A stretch of 64,000 bases of DNA from contig NZ_LMUV01000011.1 of the NCBI RefSeq assembly GCF_009765755.1, forward strand, positions 1,157,576 to 1,221,575, read 5' to 3'. Of the stretch, positions 41,601 through 48,247 are shown piece after piece (positions within the stretch are counted from its first letter, which is position 1; each line of letters opens with the position of its first letter). This stretch comes from Rhodanobacter sp. L36. Lineage in GTDB: Bacteria > Pseudomonadota > Gammaproteobacteria > Xanthomonadales > Rhodanobacteraceae. Both the position numbers and the translations under genes were made by a program. The notes under the pieces were generated by a model that was given only the letters and a program-made list of their open reading frames with translations, ran no database searches and had not been told where the DNA came from.

Positions 41601-42446
41601 ATGAAGAAATTCCTCGCAACACTTCTTCCGTTCGTCGCTGCGTGTATCGCGCTGGGCACATCCAGCGCACTGGCGCGACAAGCAACGGACATGCAGACCG
41701 TCGAGCATCTGCAGGACAACCAGGTGATCGAGTTTCGCCGCTATGTCACCGAGCACGGCGAACGCGCGCACTTCGTGAAATATTTCGATGCGTATTTTCC
41801 CGAGGCTTTCGAGCAGCTCGGCGCCATGGTGTTCGGACAATTCACCGAACGCGGCAACCCGAATCACTTCACCTGGCTGCGCGGTTTCAAGGACCTCAGT
41901 GCACGACCGATCATCGAATCGGCCTTCTATTACGGGCCGGTGTGGAAGGAACATCGGATCAAGGTCAATGCGATCCTTCCGGACAGCGACAACGTGATGC
42001 TGATGCGCCCGTTGCATCCCGAGCGGGGTGTGCTCGTTCTGCCCGCAGTCGATCCGGTGGTCGAGGAAAACGGCGCGCAGGGCATCGTGGTCGCGCAGAT
42101 CTTCAGCGTGAAAAAAGGTAGCGAGGACGCATTCGCCAGACAGGCGGAACAGGCTTTCGCCGCGTATAGCGACACGGGTGTGCGCACTGCAGGCTTACTG
42201 GTGTCGCTCGACGTGCCGAACAATTTTCCACAACTGCCGATCCGCAGCGACGGCCCGTTTCTCGTCTGGCTCGGCGTGGTCCGCGACGATGCTGCACTGG
42301 CCCAGATCACGCCGCGCATGACGAGCGCGGAGCACGCACTTGCCACAAGTGGTCTCCTGCGCAGCGCGCCCGAGCGACTCGTGATGGATCCGACGCCGCG
42401 TTCGCGCCTTCGCTGGCTGACTGGCATGACGGACGCGACGCCTTGA
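41601..42446 (+). CDS. Exported NIPSNAP-like protein with two half-domains
   Basis: A 281-residue protein with a signal peptide (FLATLLPFVAACIALGTSSALA). The NIPSNAP pattern is clear in VIEFRRYVTEHGERAHFVKYFDAYFPEAFEQLGA and GQFTERGNPNHFTWLRGFKD. A second, weaker half follows from GIVVAQIFSVKKGSEDAFARQAEQ. NIPSNAP domains have the ferredoxin-like dimeric alpha-beta barrel fold; the biochemical role is unclear in bacteria. It overlaps the LysE gene at its stop. An exported NIPSNAP protein is uncommon. Confidence 0.8.
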   Translation: MKKFLATLLPFVAACIALGTSSALARQATDMQTVEHLQDNQVIEFRRYVTEHGERAHFVKYFDAYFPEAFEQLGAMVFGQFTERGNPNHFTWLRGFKDLSARPIIESAFYYGPVWKEHRIKVNAILPDSDNVMLMRPLHPERGVLVLPAVDPVVEENGAQGIVVAQIFSVKKGSEDAFARQAEQAFAAYSDTGVRTAGLLVSLDVPNNFPQLPIRSDGPFLVWLGVVRDDAALAQITPRMTSAEHALATSGLLRSAPERLVMDPTPRSRLRWLTGMTDATP

Positions 42447-43090
42447 CCCACGCACCGCTGTGGCTGTTCGTGGCACTGGTGTTCGGGATCATCGTGCTGC
42501 CGGGCCTGGACATGGCGTTCGTGCTCGGCAGCACATTGACCGGCGGACGCCGCAGGGGATGTGTCGCGGTCGCAGGGATTGTTGCCGGTGGCATCTGCCA
42601 TGTCGCGATGACGGGACTTGGCATCAGCGTGTTGCTGAAAACCATTCCTGGCGCCTTCAACGCACTGCTGCTTGCAGGCGCGTTGTACATCGCATGGATC
42701 GGCTGGTCATTGATTCGCGTCGATCCAAGCGCCGATTCATCGGCAGACAGCAAATCAAGTCCGAAACCTCTACGTTCGGCTTCAGCCACATTCGGTCAGG
42801 GCGTGCTTACGAGCCTGCTCAATCCCAAGGCTTATCTCTTCATGCTGGCAATCTTTCCGCAGTTTCTGCGTCCGCAGGAAGGCACTCTCTGGCTTCAGGC
42901 GATGAGGTTGTGGTCGATCATCGCGATCAATCAACTTTGCGTTTATGGCGGACTGACATTGCTGGCTGACAAGACGCGTCACTGGCTGCACGACAAACCC
43001 GCCGCGAGCACGACAATGGCACGGAGCGTCGGTGCCCTGCTGATCGTCGCAGCGATGTTTACCAGTTTCGCGGGATGGCGCGCGCTTTGA
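42443..43090 (+). CDS. LysE/RhtB family exporter
   Basis: A 215-residue integral membrane protein starting with TTG at 42443 that overlaps the previous stop (TTGA). Six helices are visible. The family signature is LPGLDMAFVLGSTLTGGRRRGCVAVAGI, close to the RhtB PGP-xx-G pattern, with the central GVLTSLLNPKAYLFMLAIFPQF. These carriers export amino acids or related compounds. Coupling to the NIPSNAP-like gene suggests a shared substrate context. The TTG start is unusual but the overlap supports it. Confidence 0.88.
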   Translation: MTHAPLWLFVALVFGIIVLPGLDMAFVLGSTLTGGRRRGCVAVAGIVAGGICHVAMTGLGISVLLKTIPGAFNALLLAGALYIAWIGWSLIRVDPSADSSADSKSSPKPLRSASATFGQGVLTSLLNPKAYLFMLAIFPQFLRPQEGTLWLQAMRLWSIIAINQLCVYGGLTLLADKTRHWLHDKPAASTTMARSVGALLIVAAMFTSFAGWRAL

Positions 43091-43141
43091 ATCGAAGACG
43101 ATGCGCAAATGATCGCGCACCGTCACATGCATCCATGTCGA

Positions 43142-43648
43142 TTACTTGAGCTTTTTCGCCATCGCGAGGTGGTGCTCGAGTGTTGGCAGCGTGTTGCCGG
43201 CAAATGATTTCAGATCGGCATTGGCGCCGCTGGCAGATTCACCCTTGAACAACGTCACGGCTTCGTTGTGATCCTTCAGCATCATCGCCGAATAGGCTTT
43301 GTCGAACGCCGCACCGTTGAGTGTGGACAAGTGCGTGATGGCTTTCTGCTGCATGGCCGTCGGTGCGTCGGACGGCGTGAACCCATCCTTCTGCGCAATC
43401 GCCTTCAACTCGTCACCCGCCTTGGTGTGGTCGGTAACCATCGTGCTCGCGAACGATTTGATATCCGCCGACTGCGCGTGGGCATCGGCCAACTGGCTCG
43501 CCTGCACTTCGGTCATGCCGGCAGCGGACGCCTTGGTCACGAAGTTTGCGTCGTGCGTACCCGCCATGCCTTTCGCCATTGCCCATGGAGCGACGGCCAT
43601 GGTGGTGAGCAAGGCTGTGGCGATTAGTGTTCTTTTTGCGATGGTCAT
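43142..43648 (-). CDS. DUF4142 family periplasmic protein
   Basis: A 168-residue protein with a signal peptide (LIATALLTTMAVAPWAMA). The four-helix DUF4142 domain is recognisable in ANFVTKASAAGMTEVQASQLADAHAQS, IKSFASTMVTDHTKAGDELKAIA and AYSAMMLKDHNEAVTLFK. The fold is ferritin-like, and the family has His residues in HTKA and DHNE positions, but metal binding is not proven. Such proteins occur in stress settings. It ends after LEHHLAMAKKL. It is transcribed alone. Confidence 0.92.
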   Translation of the reverse strand: MTIAKRTLIATALLTTMAVAPWAMAKGMAGTHDANFVTKASAAGMTEVQASQLADAHAQSADIKSFASTMVTDHTKAGDELKAIAQKDGFTPSDAPTAMQQKAITHLSTLNGAAFDKAYSAMMLKDHNEAVTLFKGESASGANADLKSFAGNTLPTLEHHLAMAKKLK

Positions 43649-43739
43649 GAGTCGTCTCCTCGTAAAGAACCTGGACGCTATGCCGTGCGTCGTGATGGCA
43701 CGGTGTGTGTCACGTGACTGACTCGATATCTCGCCTAGA

Positions 43740-43985
43740 TCAGGACGTGACCGGAGGAATCGGCGGATCGCCCATCGGATTCGGCGGTGGCTCCGGATCG
43801 GTCATCGGTGGTGATTCGGGTGGCGGCTGCGGAGATGGCACGGGTTCCGGCGCCGGTGGCGCAGGTGTCGGATCAGGTGATGGTTCCGGCAGCACGGGCG
43901 CAGGCGGCAAGGGATCATCGGGCCGACTTGGAGAAGGTGCGGGGGTTACGGACGCCGCAGTCGGATTGATGGTGCGCTCAATCAT
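43740..43985 (-). CDS. Small proline-rich protein
   Basis: About 81 residues from the ATG at 43985 (GAGAG upstream); ATG 44000 is also possible. Nearly half of the sequence is Pro with Asp, Glu and Ser between (PSPSRPDDPLPP, PEPSPDPTPAPP). There is no domain, signal or helix. It lies 29 bases after the small membrane protein gene, which itself follows the SDR gene, all on one strand. I believe it is real because of this order, but low-complexity sequence makes the call uncertain. A disordered linker or stress-related coat protein would be possible. Confidence 0.5.
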   Translation of the reverse strand: MIERTINPTAASVTPAPSPSRPDDPLPPAPVLPEPSPDPTPAPPAPEPVPSPQPPPESPPMTDPEPPPNPMGDPPIPPVTS

Positions 43986-44014
43986 GATTTCTCTCAGCAT
44001 TCACAGTCGTGCCG

Positions 44015-44167
44015 TTACTTGCCTGGCGCAGGCGGCGCGCCATCGGGTGTACTCGCGCCCGCTGGTCGCGCTTCCTGGTGCGTCACGCCCAGATAAAAAC
44101 CCGCGGCAATAATTGCGACCAAGGCCACCAACAACAGGATTAACGCCGCACTGCGTTTGCGTTTCAT
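44015..44167 (-). CDS. Small single-helix membrane protein (50 residues)
   Basis: Starts at ATG 44167, 17 bases after the SDR stop. The protein begins MKRKRSAALILLLVALVAII, then one hydrophobic segment ends at AAGFYLGV, and a soluble tail follows (THQEARPAGASTPDGAPPAPGK). The positive-inside charge pattern suggests the N-terminus stays in the cytoplasm. No family is known to me. Its position between the SDR and Pro-rich genes suggests cotranscription. It is too short for automated gene calling to be reliable, but charge, length and spacing support it. Confidence 0.7.
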   Translation of the reverse strand: MKRKRSAALILLLVALVAIIAAGFYLGVTHQEARPAGASTPDGAPPAPGK

Positions 44168-44183
44168 GCGAGTGGATGGCGAA

Positions 44184-45176
44184 TCAAGAGGTCGGGCCGC
44201 CCATCACCGGCAATACCGCGCCGGAGATGTAACTGGAACAACTCGGCGATGCGAGAAACACATACGCCGGCGCGATTTCCTCAGGCTGCGCGGGACGACC
44301 CATCGCACTCGACTTGCCGAATTCCGCCACCCTGTCGGCCGGCTGGTCTGCTGGATTCAACGGCGTCCACACCGGGCCGGGCGCGACGGCGTTCACACGT
44401 ATCCCGCGCGCTACGAGGTTGGCTGCCAGCGCCTTGGTGAACGCGTGGATGCCACCTTTGGTCATCGAATAATCGATCAGCTTGTCGTTGCCGAACAAAC
44501 CCGTCTCCGAGCCGGTGTTGATGATGCAGTTGCCGCTGCCGAGATGCGGCGAAGCAGCCTTCGCCATGTGGAAATAGCCGTAGAGATTCGTGCGCAGCGT
44601 GAGATCGAAATGATCCTCGGTGATGTCCTCGATCGACTCGGCGTGTTCCTGGAACGCCGCGTTGTTGACCAGCACCGAAAGCTTGCCGAAGGTCTTGACA
44701 GTTTTCTCTACCGCCTTGCGGCAGAACGCCGGATCTTTCACGTCACCCCGAATCAAAAGGCAGCGCTGGCCTTCGCCTTCGACATGATCCTTCGTCTCCT
44801 GCGCATCACCGTCTTCGCTGAGATAGACGATGGCAACATCCGCACCCTCGCGCGCGAACAACACCGCGACCGAACGACCGATGCCTGAATCACCACCGGT
44901 AATCAGCGCCGACAAACCTGCAAGCTTGCCGCTGCCGCTATAGCTCGGCGCCATGAATTGCGGGCGCGGATCAAGCTCGCTTTCGATGCCCGGTTTGCGC
45001 TGGTGCTGCTTCGGCAGAGGGTTTTCGGGATGTTTGCGTGCGCCGGCTTGCGCAGGTGCCTTGCTCGGTTTCTTGGTTTTCTTGTCGGCATCCATGCGAT
45101 CGGTCTGCGCCTGAATCTCGCGCTGCCGACGCACAGTGGTCGCAGTGGATGCACGCGTCTTGTTTTTGGTCGCCAT
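44184..45176 (-). CDS. SDR family oxidoreductase (YhdF/YghA-like)
   Basis: A 330-residue enzyme. The first 75 residues are a Lys/Arg-rich, disordered extension (ADKKTKKPSKAPAQAGARKHPENPLPK) typical of stress SDRs such as YhdF. The Rossmann domain has TGGDSGIGRSVAVLFAREGADV and NNAA. The catalytic set is Ser in NTGSETG and YSMTK (Tyr and Lys). The end RPAQPEEIAPAYVFLASPSCSSYISG is standard. It is an NADP-linked aldehyde or sugar reductase, with substrate unknown. Two small genes follow in the same direction. Confidence 0.93.
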   Translation of the reverse strand: MATKNKTRASTATTVRRQREIQAQTDRMDADKKTKKPSKAPAQAGARKHPENPLPKQHQRKPGIESELDPRPQFMAPSYSGSGKLAGLSALITGGDSGIGRSVAVLFAREGADVAIVYLSEDGDAQETKDHVEGEGQRCLLIRGDVKDPAFCRKAVEKTVKTFGKLSVLVNNAAFQEHAESIEDITEDHFDLTLRTNLYGYFHMAKAASPHLGSGNCIINTGSETGLFGNDKLIDYSMTKGGIHAFTKALAANLVARGIRVNAVAPGPVWTPLNPADQPADRVAEFGKSSAMGRPAQPEEIAPAYVFLASPSCSSYISGAVLPVMGGPTS

Positions 45177-45248
45177 GTCGAACTCCGCCAGAAGGACATG
45201 ACGCTATCGGCGACCACGTGCGCGCGTGGTGAAGTTTTCGGCAGCTAC

Positions 45249-45428
45249 TCAGCCGCGATTGCTCACGCCGTGCGGCACATGTCCGGTCGCCACGTGCTTG
45301 CGCGCGGATTCGACGTCGGCGGGCGAATCATCGAAGAAAATGTCCGCGCCGATCGCGTCGAGTCTGGGGTTTCTGGGCGGTCCGGCAACGAGAAATCGGT
45401 CGCGTAACTCCGCTGCCACTTCAGCCGC
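45249..45428 (-). pseudogene. Relic of a 5'-nucleotidase gene (3' end only)
   Basis: The minus strand encodes about 59 codons with no start. Its last part reads DAIGADIFFDDSPADVES, ARKHVATGHVPHGVSNR and one extra Gly. It matches the end of the intact nucleotidase gene (46269-47198): 33 of 35 residues agree, with 16 silent codon changes. Upstream of this the match is lost after a short stretch (RFLVAGPPRNPRL). The rest of the gene is absent. The silent-site divergence suggests a second, once functional gene, not a fresh copy. Confidence 0.75.
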
Positions 45429-45495
45429 CTACTGCAAGATGTAGACGTCTTTATTCGTCGGGTAAGATCCATGCCACGTCGATGGAGAAAACATC

Positions 45496-46203
45496 ATGGA
45501 CTTCTTCTCAAAAAAAGCACTGTGCCGAGTATGCGCATTTATTCTGCTGGCAGGCTGCGCATCTAACTCGTCCTTCGCAACGAGTGCCCAAGGAAGCAAC
45601 GACCAAGCTGGCGACGCACTGGCGCAGGCGAATGCGGCGCGTGCGCAAGCGGAGGCGAGTCTCGAGGCGAAAATAGCCAAGCTCGACTCACCAGGATATG
45701 AAGCAGCAGCCCAAGCGGAAGCGGAGGCCCTCAAAGTCTCCAACGACCCGGACGGTATTATCAAGAGCATGGTGAGTTTCACTGACGTCGATCGGCTATT
45801 GGTGCATAGCGGTCGATTGCCGTCCGACGTCCTGATCTACGATGCGCAGCTCATAAAATTAGTCTCTGTAACACCCGCTTCCATCAAGGAACATCGGCTA
45901 CATCCTGAGTGGATGAAAAAATTCCATGATCTGCACGTCGCCAGGGATGCCTCGATACAAGGAAACAGGGCGTCGGTCGAAGCCATGGAAAAGCAGCGAC
46001 AGCAGAGCAGGCAGACCCAAAACGACATGACCCAGTTGTACGAAGATCAAGGAAATGATCTGCGAAAGGATGCGGCGAATCGCGCCGCGGCTGATCGCGC
46101 CTACCAGGAAAAGCTTGGCAACGGACCAGGATCTGGCCTCTGTCAAACGCCTGTCTTCGGAGGAACAGGAACTCAGACGACGCCTTGTCCTGACGGAAAT
46201 TAG
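45496..46203 (+). CDS. Hypothetical Ala/Gln-rich lipoprotein
   Basis: A 235-residue protein with lipobox LLAGC (Cys 21). The first third after the anchor is an alpha-helical, Ala-rich coiled-coil segment (DALAQANAARAQAEASLEAKIAKL, YEAAAQAEAEALKV). A middle globular part (VSFTDVDRLLVHSGRLPSDVLIYDAQLI) is followed by a Gln-rich helix (QRQQSRQTQNDMTQLYEDQG) and a Cys-containing tail (GLCQTPVFGGTGTQTTPCPDG). I know no family. Base composition is visibly lower in GC than its neighbours. It stands alone between the nucleotidase relic and the intact nucleotidase gene, which suggests it arrived by insertion or replacement. Confidence 0.75.
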   Translation: MDFFSKKALCRVCAFILLAGCASNSSFATSAQGSNDQAGDALAQANAARAQAEASLEAKIAKLDSPGYEAAAQAEAEALKVSNDPDGIIKSMVSFTDVDRLLVHSGRLPSDVLIYDAQLIKLVSVTPASIKEHRLHPEWMKKFHDLHVARDASIQGNRASVEAMEKQRQQSRQTQNDMTQLYEDQGNDLRKDAANRAAADRAYQEKLGNGPGSGLCQTPVFGGTGTQTTPCPDGN

Positions 46204-46268
46204 GTAAGCGCCTTTGGTGGATGCAGAGGCTTTCTGAGACGACATGCGGTTTTCGTTTCACCGGGTAC

Positions 46269-47198
46269 TCATCGGTTGCTTACCCCATGCGGCACATGTC
46301 CGGTCGCTACATGCTTGCGCGCGGACTCGACGTTCGCCGGTGAATCGTCGAAGAAGATATCTGCGCCGAACGCATCGAGGAACGGCCCTTTGTCGCGACC
46401 GCCGAGGAACAAGGCTTCGTCGATGCGCACGCCCCAGCGGCGCAGCGTGAGGATGACGCGCTTGTGCGCGGGCGCGGAACGCGCGGTGACGAGCGCGGTG
46501 CGAATCGGCGAATTTTCTGCGGGAAATGCTGCTTGCAAGCGATGCAATGCGGTGAGGAATCCGCGGAACGGGCCAACTGACAGTGGTTCGGAGGCGTGTT
46601 CGGTTTCGCGGCGATGGAATGCTTCGAGGCCTTCCTCGCGCGACACGCGTTCACCTTCGTCGCCAAAGATCACCGCGTCGCCATCGAAGGCGATGCGCAG
46701 TTGTTCGCTGGCGCGCGGCGGCGCGGTGCTCGGAAGAATGGTGGCGGCCGCGACGCCGGCAACAAGTGCGCGACCGACGTCTTCCGCATTGGCGGAAAGA
46801 AACAGATCGGCCTTGAACGGCGCGATGTAGTCGGAGGTCGGCGCGCCACTGGTGAACGCGGCACGACTGATTTCCAGTCCGTAATGCTGGATCGCGTTGA
46901 AGATGCGCAGCCCGGTGTCGCCGGAATTGCGCGACAGCAGAATCACTTCCACTGGCGGCACGTCACCGGCGAGCTTGTTGAGGCCCAACAATTTCTGGAC
47001 CAGCGGAAAAGCCACGCCCGGTTTCAGGATGTCGTTTTCGCGTTCGATCTGGAATGCGCGATAGGCATCGAGTCCGTCACGCTCGAACAATGCGTGGCTG
47101 TCGCCCAGGTCGAACAGCGCACGTGAGGAAATCGCCACGACGAGGCGCTGATCGGTGGCAGCACCTGGATCGTGAATATCTGAGACCGGAGAATTCAT
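46269..47198 (-). CDS. 5'-nucleotidase (cytosolic type, PF06189 class)
   Basis: A 309-residue enzyme. It begins QRLVVAISSRALFDLGDSHALFE, and RENDILKPGVAFPLVQKLLGLN is the family block. The catalytic Asp pair is in AFDGDAVIFGDEGERV. VEVILLSRNSGDTGLRIFNAI and the TARSAPAHKRVILTLRRWGVRIDEALFLGG block are also typical. It removes phosphate from nucleoside monophosphates, with specificity not predictable. The last 35 codons recur as a relic at 45255-45359. Confidence 0.92.
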   Translation of the reverse strand: MNSPVSDIHDPGAATDQRLVVAISSRALFDLGDSHALFERDGLDAYRAFQIERENDILKPGVAFPLVQKLLGLNKLAGDVPPVEVILLSRNSGDTGLRIFNAIQHYGLEISRAAFTSGAPTSDYIAPFKADLFLSANAEDVGRALVAGVAAATILPSTAPPRASEQLRIAFDGDAVIFGDEGERVSREEGLEAFHRRETEHASEPLSVGPFRGFLTALHRLQAAFPAENSPIRTALVTARSAPAHKRVILTLRRWGVRIDEALFLGGRDKGPFLDAFGADIFFDDSPANVESARKHVATGHVPHGVSNR

Positions 47199-47275
47199 CG
47201 CTTCAATCTAGCAGGGACAAGAGACGAGCGGCGAGGCAGAGAGCAAGTAGCCAGATGCAAAAATCGAAAGTGCTC

Positions 47276-47301
47276 GGATTCCGGACTTCGCCGGCATGAC
47301 G
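47276..47301. repeat. Degenerate REP-like element
   Basis: GGATTCCGGACTTCGCCGGC followed by ATGACG is half of the GTCATTCC-type palindrome found at three other places. It lies in the 184-base gap between the NAD kinase end and the nucleotidase start. Only one arm and the core are well kept. Confidence 0.5.
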
Positions 47302-47382
47302 ATCAAGCGCAAGAACGGAGCACGTCACATGATCGCGAGCTTGCGACCTCGTTACTCGCCTCTCGGCGCTGTGCTCAAAGAC

Positions 47383-48144
47383 TCACTCCGCGGCGAACTG
47401 CTCGTCCAGGATGCGCTGCTCGAGGTTGTGCTCGGGATCGAACAACAGGCGCACGCCCTGCCCGCCGGATTGCCTGATCGACACACTCCGCACGTCGCGC
47501 ACTTCGTGGAAATCGGCGGTGGCGCTCACCGGCCGCTTGACCGGATCGAGTATGCGCAACATGACCTCAGTGCGATGCGGCAGGATGGCGCCGCGCCATC
47601 GACGCGGACGGAATGGACTGATGGGCGTCAACGCCAGAACGTTCGCATCCAGTGGCAAGATCGGGCCGTGCGCGGAAAGGTTGTACGCGGTCGAACCGGC
47701 GGGCGTGGACACCAGAATGCCGTCGCAGATCAGCGTGGACAATTTCACAATGCTGTTGAGCTGCACTTCGAGATGCGCTGCCTGATTGCTCTGGCGCAGC
47801 AGTGACACTTCGTTGAAGGCGAGCGCCGTGTGTTCCTGGCCGGCCGCATCAGTCACCTGCATCTGCAGAGGAAACAAAGACGCCGTATGCGCGCGTTCGA
47901 TGCGCTCGGGCAGTTCGTCGATGCGGTGCTTGTTCATCAGAAAACCGACGCGACCCAGCTTCATTCCATATACCGGCATCTCCAGCGCGCGGAACGCGTG
48001 CAGCGTGCGCAACATGAAGCCATCGCCACCGAGAGCGACGATCAATTCGGCTTCCTGCGGCGGTACATCACCGTAGCGATCGATCAACTTGCGCCGCGCC
48101 TGCTGGGCAACGTGGGTATCGCTGGCAACGAAGGCGAAGCGCAT
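47383..48144 (-). CDS. nadK: NAD kinase
   Basis: A 253-residue protein from the ATG at 48144 ([20 protein letters not shown]), which fits the family start; a longer form from 48186 would begin inside a hairpin. The GGDG motif is in [16 protein letters not shown] and the NE motif in [10 protein letters not shown]. The substrate region [23 protein letters not shown] is present. It phosphorylates NAD to NADP. It lies 103 bases downstream of the NAD-glutamate dehydrogenase gene, in the same direction, with a strong hairpin between. All motifs are intact. Confidence 0.95.
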   Translation of the reverse strand: MRFAFVASDTHVAQQARRKLIDRYGDVPPQEAELIVALGGDGFMLRTLHAFRALEMPVYGMKLGRVGFLMNKHRIDELPERIERAHTASLFPLQMQVTDAAGQEHTALAFNEVSLLRQSNQAAHLEVQLNSIVKLSTLICDGILVSTPAGSTAYNLSAHGPILPLDANVLALTPISPFRPRRWRGAILPHRTEVMLRILDPVKRPVSATADFHEVRDVRSVSIRQSGGQGVRLLFDPEHNLEQRILDEQFAAE

Positions 48145-48186
48145 GCGTGGGAACCCGGCAGGAGACGCGAGGAGATTACACAGCAT

Positions 48187-48219
48187 GAAGGCGCAAGACC
48201 ATGCCGGTCCTGCGCCTTC
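48187..48219 (-). promoter_or_regulatory. Strong hairpin between gdh and nadK
   Basis: On the minus strand the arms GAAGGCGCAGGACC and GGTCTTGCGCCTTC pair over 14 positions (one G-U) around a 5-base loop. No T-tract follows on that strand, so it is not a classic terminator; on the plus strand GGTTTTCTT follows. It lies 42 bases before the nadK ATG and 28 after the gdh stop. An RNA-processing or partial attenuation role is possible. Confidence 0.55.
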
Positions 48220-48247
48220 GGTTTTCTTGCAGCACCTGAGGCCCGAC

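Noticed and set aside
43705-44112. Glycine-rich plus-strand frame over the Pro-rich gene
   Set aside because: It is the antisense of the proline codons (CCG/CGG) and has no start signal.
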